From the NCBI GenBank assembly GCA_035048815.1, contig JAUCBN010000035.1, positions 2,368,501 to 2,432,500 on the forward strand: a DNA stretch of 64,000 nt, read 5' to 3'. The notes under the pieces are model-generated. The model had not been told where the DNA came from. It did not search any database and saw only the letters and a program-made list of their open reading frames with translations. Shown one piece after another: positions 38,892 to 51,475 of the stretch (positions are counted from its first letter, which is position 1; each line of letters begins with the position of its first letter). Made by a program: the position numbers and the translations under genes. The stretch comes from Abelmoschus esculentus. Its lineage: Eukaryota; Streptophyta; Magnoliopsida; Malvales; Malvaceae.

Positions 38892-39848
38892 ACCCATCGG
38901 CCAAATAAACTCATAATGTAAGTTATAAATAATAAAAATGATATTGAAATATAATAATAATATAGTATTGATATTAGATTTATTGGGTCGTTGGGTACCC
39001 ATTGGATCGATTTTGAACACCCCTAATTATAAGTCTTTAAATTATTTAGAAATATCAAATAAATCTCTAAATTTTTAGACTCGGTTAATTAAAAATTATT
39101 ATATAATTTTCATTTACCACATCATTTATGGTTTTATCAAATGAGGTTCAGTCATTTAATGATATAAAAAATATAAGAATTTATCTTAAAAAAACATTCA
39201 TCTTAAAAAATAATATAATTTTTAAATATATATATTTTATTAATATTAAATATTAAATAATAAAATAAATATTATTTGTTTTTATACTAAGATTACCGTT
39301 GAGTTTATGTATTAAATAATATTTAGTAAAACTTTAATACTTAATTTAGATATCCAAACCTATTAAGTACTAGCACTAAATTTAATTTTGACAAAAATCT
39401 GGACATGGTTAACCTCACAAACCAAAATTTTGTTTTGGAATATTTTGATTCGGTCTAACTTAAGAAAATATATCATAAAAAAAAATTATGAGATAAATAA
39501 TTTTTAATAATTGGTCTTATAAACATGTGATGAGACTTATCCATAATATAATTTCTCGTTGACATGGACTGTCACATAGTAATAATAATTCCCAAAATAC
39601 GTAGATCCTGCGTTTAATTTTTTAGAATTAATTTTGTTCGAAAAAAGTTTTTAAAATCAATGAATTTAACAAGTAATCTCAATGAAAAATCAGTTGATTT
39701 TAAAAATACGAATGAACATATATTATCTTGTAATCACCTTTAAATTATAAAAAAAATATAATCAATATTAAATCGATATAATATATGAATAGTAAATGAT
39801 GAATTTTTATTGTGTCAAATAAAATTATGTAAAGGCGGATTCTCAAAA

Positions 39849-40171
39849 ATATTGAAGAAAAAATCTTTATTTTTAAAAATATTGAACCTAAAAAATATTT
39901 TTTAAAGTATTGAACTTTCTATGGTAATTTTAAAGTTGGATTTAAAAAAATTCGACTATAAACAGTGATTTCAAAAGAAAAAGAACAGTATAGTACAGCC
40001 AGCACAGTACAGTAACAGAGTGCAGTGAATACTGTGCTAAGTCGGGTTCTCCTGAACATTTTTCCATTTATTTTTTTAAAAATATTATTCATAGTCGGAT
40101 TCTTTTAAATCCGACTTTTAAATTACCGTAGAAAGTTTAATATTTTAAGAAATAATTTTTTTTCAATAATA
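39849..40171. repeat. Foldback MITE-like element
   Basis: Left arm 39849-39960 (ACTTTCTATGGTAATTTTAAA, GTTGGATTTAAAAAAATTCG) pairs with right arm 40091-40171 (CGGATTCTTTTAAATCCGAC, TTAAATTACCGTAGAAAGT). The middle holds a CAGTACAGTA-rich stretch (about 39988-40035). Confidence 0.7.
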
Positions 40172-40570
40172 ATGTTTATTTGCCACGTAAAATCCAAAAA
40201 AATCATATTTCATCGTCAGTAATTACTCACTTTTCAAAAATAAATTAATTTGTTCAATTTTAAAATCAGTGAAAAACTTAGTTTTAATTATTTTTATTTT
40301 TGGCAACTATGTTTGCAAATTATATGCATGTAAAGAGAGGAAGAATCATGCATATTTTTTATTCAAAATATTTTTTTTATCTATATAAATTTTCATATAT
40401 TTGTATTATATTAACTTTAAATATTAATATATATGATATCGGTTTATATTATGCTTAGTTTCTATATTATATTTAAAAGTTTAATAAAGAAGCGAATATT
40501 GAAAATGCCAGCCACTGAGTCAGGAGGATTGCTTGGAAACCAGTTTTGCAGGATTCTATATTTTCCGCAA

Positions 40571-40577
40571 TATAAAA
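40571..40577 (+). promoter_or_regulatory. TATA box of the COPT gene
   Basis: TATAAAA lies 48 bp upstream of the chosen ATG (40619). Its position makes the upstream in-frame ATG at 40433 an unlikely translation start. Confidence 0.65.
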
Positions 40578-40618
40578 CCCTGTTAATGTTTCTTCATAAA
40601 CAGAGGAAGAAGAACAAA

Positions 40619-41056
40619 ATGAACACGGCCAACATGTGCCAAACAACACCGTTTCGTAACACAACGGCGCATCGGCGTTCACCGATGCGCACGAGCTTCT
40701 ACTGGGGCCTTGAATCCCAGATCCTTTTCTCAGGCTGGCCTGGTTCTAGTAGAGGGATGTATGCATTGGCATTGTTCTTCGTATTCAGCTTGTCAGTGGT
40801 CGTGGAGGGTCTCTCGTATCGCAGCATCGTGAAGCCCGAAGCCAACAAGGTGGCCGCTTGGTTCTTTAAGACTGCGATGCACACTGTGCGTGCAGGGCTG
40901 AGCTACATCGTGATGTTGGCGGTCATGTCGTTTAACGGCGGTGTCTTCCTCGCTGCGGTTCTCGGACATGCAGTCGGGTTCTTGGTTTTTGGGAGTAAGG
41001 CTTTTGGAAAGCACGGAGGGAGGGAGGAATTGCCCAACCTTAGTCATAGGAAATAG
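40619..41056 (+). CDS. COPT4: CTR/COPT copper transporter, COPT4-like
   Basis: Intronless 145-residue protein of the Ctr copper-transporter family, which trimerises in membranes to import Cu(I). The N-terminal part is short, with TSFYWGLESQILFSGWPGSS where many relatives have MHMTFFWG. TM1 is GMYALALFFVFSLSVVV. TM2 contains MLAVM, the MxxxM copper-path motif, and TM3 contains GHAVGFLVFG with GxxxG packing. FYWG...VLFSGWPGSxRGMYALAL and the DUF3527-IPCS neighbours point to the COPT4 subtype. COPT4 of Arabidopsis, as I recall, lacks key methionines; here MxxxM is present, but the N-terminal Met/His clusters are weak. Start chosen by the TATA box at 40571. Confidence 0.88.
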   Translation: MNTANMCQTTPFRNTTAHRRSPMRTSFYWGLESQILFSGWPGSSRGMYALALFFVFSLSVVVEGLSYRSIVKPEANKVAAWFFKTAMHTVRAGLSYIVMLAVMSFNGGVFLAAVLGHAVGFLVFGSKAFGKHGGREELPNLSHRK

Positions 41057-41929
41057 TAAATACAGAGTTTGAGGGACTAAGGTTGTAATAAGGGAAGTTT
41101 CATGGTCTTGATCTGTAACAACATATATTTGGCCTGTTTCGTTATATTTCATTGTCAATTTCTATAATTGAATATCCAAAGAAAACCAACTATTTCATTA
41201 ATCAAACTTAACTAGTAGTAAGAAATCAAATCACATCAAATTAAAGTATAAACTACTGACTATAAAATTAGTCGATCAATAAATACAGAAAAAAAAACTT
41301 CTGTTGTAAGCAAGGATTCAAAAAACGGTTTGTGACTATTATAATGACCGTTATTTAATAATATCATCATTAATTAAAACCATTAATAGCATAAATAATT
41401 GTTTGACTCAAAATCACACCAATAAATAATGACAGTAATTTAACGATTAACTGTCAATAACAACGATAACGGACCGTTATCTCCATTATTGTATTATTAT
41501 TCAAAAACTCCCCAAAATATAAGAACCATTAGCCAAATTTCTTCTCTTAGCGATTCAAATAATTAAAAGAATATATAAATAAACTTATTATACTTATATT
41601 TATTATAATTTACGATAAGTTGCGAGAGTTTTAAAAAAATTCACAACCTTGACTCCCGCAACAACTGTAATAGCAATCGTTATGTTCGCAACTGCGATAA
41701 ACACGCAACACGACCGCGAATTTTTTATATCCTTGGTTGTAAGTCTCCCTTAAGTATCATGAAAGCAAGTTGGAAGTTGCGATGAACTTAACACTATTGA
41801 TCATATAAATTGAGTGAACACACATTTACACGTAAAATGATTTCATATCCCCAAACCATGTTTCTCTTGAACTATTTAAAAAGGTCTACAGATATGGCTT
41901 AAAGCATTCCAACCAACTTAGAGTACGAA
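41057..41929. other. Intergenic, AT-rich
   Basis: 3' flank of COPT and promoter of the PMEI-like gene. It includes imperfect repeats of 'AACGGTYRTTAT' around 41320-41480. No gene seen. Confidence 0.5.
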
Positions 41930-42469
41930 ATGGCTCGGCTTCACATGCATGTTTTCTCTCCATTGCTGCTCCTGATATCGGTTGTCGTCGTCCAGCCCTC
42001 GTATGGGGATAAACATTTGAACCGCGAAGGCCTTGTGGAAGAGGTTTGCCGCCACACATCCAGCCATGGATATTGTGTTGGTACCATGATTCCAGGGCCA
42101 CCGTTAAGAGCAGAAGAGATTGCTAATACCGCATTGGGTTGGGCACAGGTAAGAGCATTGGAAGCTGGAGCTATACTTTCCAGTTTACTAAAAGATTCTG
42201 TCAAAGCTGACAATCCCGGTCACAACCAAGTGCGGCTCCAACGATGTTGGGATCTTAACATGAAAACCATGGCGGACCTTTGGAGTGCTAGAGGTTCGTT
42301 TTACAGTAAAAACATCAATGAGATGGTTAATTTTGTCTTCGGCGCTTCGCGTGATGCTAAAAGGTGTCAAGCTCTCATAAGAGGACAGAACTTACCAGGC
42401 TTGGCTGCTAAAAACTATGACATAATTAAGCTCAGTGAGATCTGTGTCGTCTCCACTAAATTCTTTTGA
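41930..42469 (+). CDS. Invertase / pectin methylesterase inhibitor-domain protein
   Basis: Intronless 179-residue secreted protein. An N-terminal signal peptide (about 1-26, HVFSPLLLLISVVVVQPSYG) is followed by a PMEI/C-VIF four-helix domain. Cysteines C40 and C49 (VCRHTSSHGYC) and C106 and C146 (LQRCWDL, AKRCQAL) match the two conserved disulfides; a fifth is in SEICVV near the end. Members inhibit cell-wall or vacuolar invertases or pectin methylesterases in the apoplast. I cannot tell which enzyme is the target. The start is the first ATG and places the signal peptide correctly. Confidence 0.88.
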   Translation: MARLHMHVFSPLLLLISVVVVQPSYGDKHLNREGLVEEVCRHTSSHGYCVGTMIPGPPLRAEEIANTALGWAQVRALEAGAILSSLLKDSVKADNPGHNQVRLQRCWDLNMKTMADLWSARGSFYSKNINEMVNFVFGASRDAKRCQALIRGQNLPGLAAKNYDIIKLSEICVVSTKFF

Positions 42470-42879
42470 GCATACTAGCTATGAATTGTGTGTGCATTTA
42501 AATATAAATAAAGGATTCCTGTATGAAATTGTAAAGAGTATTGCACACAAATCTTTTTAATGGAACCCCATATAATATTTATATCAATATACGACCTAAG
42601 TAACAAAAACTACGTAAATCATTCGATACTCTTAAACGTTTCTTATAAACTCAGTTTCGATCTTCATCGATATGAGGGGGAAATGGGTTGTTTTCTTTAT
42701 GGTGGTGGTGTTAAATTTTGAAGTAGAGAGACCTATGAAACAGAACTCCATTGAAAGACAGGAAGAAACCTTTTGCTTTTCTAAAATTAGACTTGGAATT
42801 TTATTCTTTCCTTGGAAACTAATTTAAGCATCTCTTCGGCAGCCAATGCAAATAAATTTAGAGGTCTGACCTTTAAATA
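42470..42879. other. Convergent 3' flanks of PMEI-like and PAS1 genes
   Basis: Contains both 3' UTRs. No other feature seen. Confidence 0.55.
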
Positions 42880-44335
42880 TCAGAGTATGGTACATCTGTC
42901 CAGGCCAATAGCGGCAAATATTCTTCCACCAAAAGGCCACAAGCTGAAAAACCAGCCCATTCGACGTAGATCACCATCAGTTTCATTGGAATGTTGAGGC
43001 TTGTTTCCTTCTAGTAATGGCTCCGACAACTCATTCTTCTGGTTTTTACTAGTGATCTCACTTACAGCTCTATCTTCAACTTGAGGTTTTGCGATTTCTC
43101 CTGGCTTCTTGTCGAATAGTCCTTTAAATTGTTTCCGAGCCTTCCTGTCTACTTCCTGCTCAAAACTCAGTATAGATATATAATGAATTACCACGTTTGC
43201 ATTACGTAATGAATGGTAGAGAAAATATATCATTGATTAACACACCTGCTCTTGCTTCTTCAGTTTTGCTAGAGCCACAGTTGCATCTGGCTCTGAGGAC
43301 TTATCAACTTTGATCATCTGATATATAAACAGGATTTTAGACTTGTAAAGAATCAAGTTAGAGATCATTAAACTCGAAGAATTACATTATAACAACCATT
43401 TGGAAATCAGCTCTTGCTTCCTCAAAATCTCCGGCTGACATATATGCCATTCCACGACGGTATAGAGCCTTCGTGTGTACGGGTGTTGCATCTAAAACCT
43501 TCATAGTTCAAGTAAAACGTATCAATCTCCAAATTTGATGCAAATCCTCAGACGACCAGTCAAGTAAAGAAGTCAAACACTGGCAGCTCAGGACAAAGTA
43601 TTTTGAAATGTACTAAGCTGGTAGTTTCTATCTTTATATCTTACATTGGTTCAACACTTTATGTACTCAAAGTTGTCCTTGTGAAAATTATTCCAGTGTA
43701 CAAAATGGGAAAACAAATATACTTTAAGGGGCAAAATGATATGGAAAAAAGTTTAGGAAAAGGGTAAACTTGGAGGGCTAGTTTGTGAAATAAACCTGAA
43801 ATAAATAAATAAATAAATAAATAAATAAAAATCTTCTTCCTAATAAATGAGAGAAAGATGAAGAGTTTCAGTTTGAAGTCAAAATAAACCTTATTACACG
43901 CCTCAATGGACTTTCTCCATTCTCCCATTTTGAGGAAGCATGCGGCCACATTCAGATGTAATGAATTCTTCATGCAATAAATCAGAAAAGCAGAAATTAA
44001 TAGTATCCGGAAACATGCTATCTAACATCACGTACCACCTGATAAGATCAAAGTACAGGATAGATTCTTTCAACTACCATGAAGCAGGATGAAACTTACT
44101 CTTGTGTCTAAAAACACTTTTCCTTCCTCATCCGTTTGTGGATTAACATGATTGAATTCCCGAAGCACCTATAAAGAAATCAACGCATGGAATTGAACTA
44201 CATATGCACTTAAATGTGCCACGGTAGAAATACCATCATTGATTTTACATGAACATCTGTTAACTAATGCGTATTTAGGTTTACCCCACATCCATTACGA
44301 AATCATTTGGATCTGGTGTTTAGCTTGGATTCCAG

Positions 44336-44366
<31 letters not shown>

Positions 44367-47300
44367 CATTTATATTTGTTTACCAAATGATAGTCCAATA
44401 TGTGTTAATTGCTCGTATTAAAATTGGGTCCTTGGTCGATTCTTAATGCATAGTCCACAATCCCAAAGGTAACCTAAGATGTAGGAAAAACGGTTGCTAT
44501 ATTACCTTTTCATACTTTGCCTTAGCAAGTTCAATTTTTCCTTCTTTGAAGAGACGATTACCCTGCAGAAATGATAATATATTCATATTAGTAGTCTTAC
44601 AGCACAAAAAGCAGAAGGATTAAACAATTAATTTACATCACTGCAACAGTTTGCGATTATAGATATAATAAACCACATACCGTGACTCTAATTTTTTCTG
44701 CTTCATTCATTATGTTCTGGAAATCTAAACCAGTCCAATCCTGCAATAAAGATTTAAGTTGGCACTAGACTGGTGGAAAAAAAATTGGTGCACTATTTTC
44801 GTTAGAATATTTTGCTGCACACTGGCAATTTAACAACCATATTGTTAAACATCCAACCTAAAGCCAATAAACTATAGGTCAAAGGAACTGACTTGAAGAT
44901 AAGACTACAGGAAATCCATATAAAGCATCTCACGTCTTAGCTCAACAAGGGCCTACATGTGGAGCACCCACGCAGGGTTAAGCAGTAAGAGAAAAACAAA
45001 ACTGCGCTTTTAATACCCATATTAAGCATCCAACCTATAACCAATTGTTTCTAGGTAGAATCAACTAAGAATATAACGCCATTATTTAGAAATCTAAGAC
45101 ATAATCAAGGAAAATTTTCTAAAAGATGACTTTATTACCTTTGGCATTTCAAAACCAAGAAGCTCAATCTCCCATTGAACATGAGCACCTTCAGGAACAT
45201 TATGTGGCCTAATCAAATTGGAAGCAAGGTACTCCAGTCATGCACATAAAAGCAAATCAACTAAAATATTCAAAGGAAAAAAGAAAAACCTTGAGAATTT
45301 ATCATATGCATAGTCAGGAGGGCATGTGACAAGTGCAATCTCTCCAGGTAGCATCAAGCGGACACACATTTCAAATCCCTCAGGCACCTGTTAGGAAAAA
45401 AAAAGCTCACCAGATAAAGTCAAAGTCAAAGTCTAGCATTATATATATTTTTTATCAAAAGTCTAGTATTATAATTTTAATCAAAGCAATTTCAATGATT
45501 GGTATTGATATGACAATTTGATTTCAACTAGCACAAGATGAAGGTAAAAGAACCCACAACTTTTAAACTTTATAGGAGAACCTACCATCCCTTCTCCAGA
45601 ATTGAACTCCAAAGGTGTGCCCTGGTTATCAACTCTTGTATCATAGAAGACAGTCTTTTCTTTGTTAAGAAGCATGCCCTTGTAATGCACACGTAAAAGA
45701 CTGTCATGAAGTGGGCAATCCATAGGAAACTCCCCTATATTCCAAACAACAAATAAAATTATTATACATGGAACCACACTAAGAACACTGACAAACAGAT
45801 ACAAGTACAACTACAGGAATATGAAATGGAACTAGAAACTAGCACATAAGTTGCTCATACAATTTTGAAGCATCATCCAAGGTATCTTTCATCAAAGAAG
45901 AATGAATGCAAAAACTGTTAAAAGTATATTCAAAATAAAACTTTCAAGGGAATGAATAAATAAAATGACAGTGTAACATGAGCAATAACTAATAATATGT
46001 TAACGATAGATTTGTTCTTCGAATCAATCTATAGTAGCATAAGGAAGAGAAAACACAAAAAGAATCAAACAAATATATCTCTTCGTGGTGCAGTATAATC
46101 AAATAACAAAGAGCACCTTCTCCATCATGTAACCGTCGTTTAATTAGGCGACCATCTCCCAGAACATCCCTCACCTACAAGTCCAACACTCTAGAGTTCA
46201 CTTCCATCCACAATTTGGTTATCTGAAGCTAAACATACGAATGAGAAGTATCAACAAAACAGAAACAACTTACCTGGATGAAGTGGACAAGCTCCACTTC
46301 AAAATGAACTTCTCCATAACCTTCTACCACAGGCAACAAGGGAGATGGGGTTAAGTATTGACTTGTAACATAAATTACTGCCTTCTCTTTCCGTGTCATT
46401 GTTCCTATTCCTATCTCAAGACCTTTAGGTACCTAAGTATTATGGGATCAGGAACAAAATTTATATCAAAAGGAGCTTAAGCATGAAAACATGAAGCAGG
46501 ATAGATCACGCGTATAGTTAGATAAACAAACAAGCATGACTAATTAGGAACAAAAGACCCTACAAGACAGAAATCACCAACCTCACATTTCCCAAAAGTA
46601 AAGAAATACAGTTCTCCTTCAGTGTGTGACAGAACCAGTTTCCCATCACCTGTTTTTGCAGAAATCCTGAAATATTCCCATATAATACATAGGAAAAAAT
46701 GATCAAACCATTCTGGAAACTTAGTGCAATGCACACAAAAGATATGAATAATGGCTTGAAAGCAAGTTTACCAAGCTTTTACTTCATAGGGTTCCCTTGG
46801 TGATTCCCATCCCTGGCCTTCATCTATTACCTACCAATATTATATACGTATTAGTGAGGTGATATCTTCAGAATAAAACAAATTTGAAGCAAATATTGAA
46901 GAAAGAATGAAGTCCATGCACCAACAGAGTACAAGCATTAAGGTTTGTCTGCATATTTAAAAAATGGAAGCATGTCCAGAAATGTGTAAATTTCCCAATC
47001 TTCCTTAATTACATCCTATCCCACTACCACCATATTCCTAGCAAAATTTAAGCACTGCTGTGCCACTGTACCTTCTTTATAACTCCCAAATCATCAGAAA
47101 TAACCTGAAAATGGACAGAAAAATAGCAAGACATTAGAAATAAAAGGCTACATGAAAATTAATCAATGACATCTAGATACCAACACCAATACGATCAGTA
47201 CATCAAACATAGGGATGCTATCGACATTACTATGAAAGATTGTCTGATAACACTGAATCAGGGGTGTAGGAATGATGGCCCCGGCCTCCCCCCACCCCAG

Positions 47301-48478
47301 CCCTAAGTGTGCATATTCTCTTCAATTTTTAAGAACTTTTGGTATTTTATGCTTAAAAATAATAATAAATTTATCTTGAATCCCTCCCCAACCCAAAAGG
47401 AAATTATAATTTGATCTTTTTTTATCCCAGTCCCCCAACTCAATCTCAAAATGGAGATCAATTTCAACATTATCAATTCTTACCTTAGCTTTAGAGAAAT
47501 CTATCAACTCAATCTCAAAATGGAGATCATCTTCTGTCGGGAAACTACTAGAAGCTGAAACAGGGCAATCCTCCTCCCCATAGTGCATTTGGGGCATCAT
47601 TTTGAACTGGAACAATAAATGTCACCAGATTATTTATAAGAAATAATATGAAACTTCAAATCAATACTTCGTTGTTGTTGTTTTTACGTAGGTTCAATGA
47701 AATTACAAAGACAGTACCATAGCCACTTCACCCTTTAACATTGTTGGAATTCCTTCCAACAACCCCAATATCGTTTTGCTCTTGCCCAATACATTTCTTA
47801 TTGGAATACCTTTCCCTGTAACATAAACAAAAGTCGATTCAATAAAAGAAAGCATATAACATTAGACAATTCAACTAGACTCATTCTTTAACTTGAGACC
47901 AACTAATTAAACTTAACATTCCACAGTTCACCAGAAAGCATGCGCACAAGAAAAATGTCCCTCAACTTAAGTTAAAATGTGCAAACGCTTAGGGTATATT
48001 GACCTCCATGTTCTGATCGAGTGGACTCGACGACAACTCCATCCAATGTCCTAACAGTGCAATGATATATAACCTACAAAAACATCAAAAAAGAAAACAA
48101 AAAACTACCAATTAACAACTCAACCCATTGCATTGTATTTTCAAACTACATATATTTCCATTCCAAATACAAAAAAAAAAATCTGCATTCCCCGTATCCA
48201 ATTATGAACGGTTTTAAGGGGGAAAAACATATAACCTGATCACCATCCGAAGGATTTGAATCACCTCCTCCAGGTCTCATCAAAGCTTTCATTAAGCTTC
48301 CGGGACTAATTTTCTTTCTCCTATTAATTACAAAATCCAAAATAAAAATCATAATCTCCCCCTAAATATTCAAAAACACTGGAAATGGAAATACACAAAG
48401 TTACCTCTTGTCATCCTCAGATTCCGGTTTCTTCTTCTTCGGTGCATAGCTCAGCTCATCATCTTCCTCTAAGGCCAT
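42880..48478 (-). CDS. PAS1: PASTICCINO1, FKBP-type immunophilin
   Basis: Twenty coding exons on the minus strand: 48478-48405, 48320-48236, 48073-48004, 47815-47718, 47606-47484, 47104-47072, 46830-46772, 46666-46582, 46432-46274, 46174-46117, 45734-45586, 45387-45290, 45208-45139, 44740-44681, 44562-44506, 44168-44100, 43967-43890, 43498-43397, 43317-43246, 43155-42880; total 1875 nt, 624 residues. Three FKBP-like domains come first (about 50-150, 165-255 and 280-380; for example DGDQVIYHCTVRTLDG, LLRVHYKGMLLN, FNSGEGMVPEGFEM). TPR repeats follow (about 400-520; NSLHLNVAACFLKMGEWRKS, ALYRRGMAYMSAGDFEEAR). The tail has a hydrophobic end (MGWFFSLWPFGGRIFAAIGL). PAS1 is an ER scaffold for very-long-chain fatty-acid elongation and affects cell proliferation. 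Arabidopsis PAS1 is about 635 residues, so this copy is full length. Confidence 0.95.
43799..43829. repeat. (AAAT)n microsatellite in a PAS1 intron
   Basis: About seven and a half units of AAAT between PAS1 exons 17 and 18. Confidence 0.9.
44335..44363. repeat. (AT)n microsatellite in a PAS1 intron
   Basis: About 14 AT units between PAS1 exons 15 and 16. Confidence 0.9.
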
Positions 48479-51475
48479 CGATAACTGAAGAATTGCACAA
48501 GATATCACTACAATCGGAGTTTGTTTAACTTAACAATTAAGCTTAATTTCAACTAAATAGTCGCAATTAACAATTTGAATATGAAAAAAATAACATTTCC
48601 TCTTCTTAGCAACAATAATTGTAAACATTGAACTGAAACAAACAAAAATAATTACCAGAAATTTGAATGTTCAAGAGAGATTGACAAAACGTCGTTGATA
48701 TTTCCAAGCGTCCGGGCGAGCCGCACAACAAAATCCGTCGGCTAATATTTTACTCTTGGATCAATTGAAAATAAGAAGATCATGGACCAATCGTATCCGT
48801 TGCTGATGTTGAAATTCATAGCATTCTGGTGAGGAGGAGGTGCAAAATTGATGAGTAACGCTCCTGATATGGCGCCATGTTGATTGTGTGCAGGGCAGTA
48901 AACAGTAGCCAGCCGGCTATTTCCGGTTCACCCGCTTCAGACCCAAAACGGCGCCGTCTTGTTTGTTTTGCTAGCGGGTTTATGTCGGTCCATTTAGGAT
49001 AAATATGGTGGGCGTATGCTTGTGAAATGAATATGAAAATTTATGTTCCCAGTTCATATTTGTACGAAAGAGTAGAATTTTTGTCTCTTAATTATATTTT
49101 ACTTTATATTTTATACTAAAAGTTATTTTAAAAATAAATTTTAATATTTAATCTTAATTTTTTTTATTATAAATCTTAAACCCCAAAAATATATATTATC
49201 TCTAATTTTTTAAACCCTAATCGTAATCCTTAAATCTAAACTTTATACCTAAATTTTAAACTCGTAATTTTTAAAATGAGAACACTAATAAAGACAAAAT
49301 AAAAAATCAAACAAATCTCACCCTTTTCTTCGACATCATAATCGTATTTTAACTAATATATTATAAAATTTATATTCCCATTGTTACTCTGCAGATAATT
49401 ATTTTTTAGAAAATACTAACGTGTAAATTTATAACTATATCGTATTATCTGAAAATAAAAAAAAATGTTTAAATTTCGAACTTATCATTAATTTAAAAAT
49501 TAGTCCTACTCTCTATTTAAAAAATTAGTCCTACTCAAAATTAATTGTATATAATTGTTAGTTGTTCGAAGGATCAAACGAGCTTATCTGCTGCCAATAA
49601 ATATCACCGTACTCAATTATTTTCCATTAAGGTTTACTTGTTTTGTCATATTTTTTTTAATGTTATTTCGACAGCTTCTAGTGAGGGGCTTGGTTGGTTG
49701 AGCGAACCGTTGAAATTATTACAAGTAGGGTGGCCCTGGATCCTGCTTCACCCCTCTTTGCATGCACATGATTTCCAGACAAACTTCAAAGGATACGATA
49801 CATGAATATTCAAAAATTATAACATTAACTCTGTCCGTCACGTTATCCGTTGTCCAAATAACCAGATTCATTCATCTCATATATTTTCGAGAGATAATAT
49901 CTTTTTTTTCTGACCCACTCTATTTCACCTATTATCTTTCTCAACGTCGTTGTTTAGTCAAGGGAACCCAAAATTAGGTTGTAAATTCTTTGTTAGAAAG
50001 ACTCCATACTGTAGTGGGAGTGTGGGCTCATCATTTATATCCTATACATGTGCGGTTGGTTTGTGTTCCATCAGCCGATTCAGCTCTCGGTCAGAGTAGC
50101 TTGGTATTAGGTAGATATGGTTGGTAAGACGTTGAATTTCAAACCAACTGAGAAGAGTCATTCAAAGGCTTGCACAAGTAATGTTACACACCGTTATTAA
50201 TGTGTGGCTAATGCCAAGTGAAAAATATGGACAAAACGTCAAGTTCCTAAAGTGGGATGGGAGTGTTAGAAACTTGTTAATGAAATCCAGTGAAATACCC
50301 GACATATAGAAAAATTATTAGATAAATTCGACTTACCACATTCATTCAGAAACATTCACTCATTATAATATAATTTTTAAGTTATTATCTACATATTAAT
50401 TATATATAAGAAAAAAAAAGTAAAGATTCAAGACAATTTCTTTTATTAGGTGAGCCATAATTTTTCCTCAAAGGTAGTCACTGTTACAACCGGGACACAT
50501 CAACTAACCCATAAAAATACACAGGACGTGGGTGCGTGAAAAACCGTCACGCATAAACAAGTAGTGGGCAGAGCATGTGCATGTGCTCGGGACGTGGATC
50601 TCGAGCATCTCGCTGGTGCCATTGATTGCTATAACCCTTTTCCATTACTCGAGTTTATAAGGGCGCCAATGGGATAGAGACTTGATCGAGAGAGATTGAT
50701 ATGTTCAATACAAAGCACAGAAAGGAAATGACTCTGCCTGGCTTCAATAAAAGAGAAATCAATATCACAAAAAAGACCAGACAACCTTAATGTTTGGGAA
50801 CTTGGTCCACTTTCATTAAATATCACTCTTCTTGAAGAACTGAACTGAAGCAGAGTGGGTTTCTTATAAAAAAGAAATTGAACAGCCAGACCTTGGGGAA
50901 AGCAAAAGACCCTTCTAAATTATAATCAACATTAGTTATAAATATATAAAACTCAAACTTACAAGTCCCAATGACAATGACAATGTTCTAATGTAGCTTG
51001 ACCTCTTGATCTTCAATAAAATAAGACGATTTCTAAACAGGACAACTTTAAACAGCAAAGGTGATCGGGTGGACAGGTTGGAAAGTGGACAATTCTACAG
51101 CAAAACGAAAGAACACCCATGTGCTCTGCCAGAGTAAAGAAAACCTTCCATTCCATTTCATTTCTTTTCTAGCAAAATTCAAACTTTATTGACCAAATCA
51201 CAATAATTACAGTAAAAAAAGTAAACCCAGAACACAGTCCTTCCCCTACTAGACCCTAGTCCCAACCAAACAGAACAAAAGTTGTTGGTTATGCTGTGTA
51301 CCCATCGCTGAAACTAAAGAAAAATTCTTTATTTTTCACCCTAACCCCATAAACTATACAGTACGCTATAGCAAACTTTCTTCCCTTTTCCTAACCTTAG
51401 AATTTCTACCCAAACAGACCTTCAAACAAAAACAAACAGATCAATTAGTAAAAACACCGCATGGAAGATGAGTCG
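48479..51475. other. Intergenic: PAS1 promoter and 3' flank of the next gene
   Basis: 3.0 kb without a recognised gene. The first 500 bp hold the PAS1 leader and promoter; the last 300 bp are the 3' UTR of the minus-strand gene that follows. The middle is AT-rich. Short frames (49545-49805, 49762-49977, 50629-50826) have no protein features. Confidence 0.5.

Larger units (their letters stand above)
36156..40618. other. DUF3527 leader/promoter and repeat-rich intergenic DNA
   Basis: To about 37800 the sequence is the probable 5' UTR, leader introns and promoter of the minus-strand DUF3527 gene. Beyond that it is AT-rich with a hAT-like dispersed repeat (38401-38891) and a foldback element (39849-40171). 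The open frame at 37365-37781 (-) lies in the leader and is not called. Confidence 0.5.

Noticed and set aside
40433..40618. N-terminal extension of the copper transporter from an upstream ATG
   Set aside because: A TATA box at 40571 lies between the two ATGs, and the extension does not resemble any COPT N-terminus.
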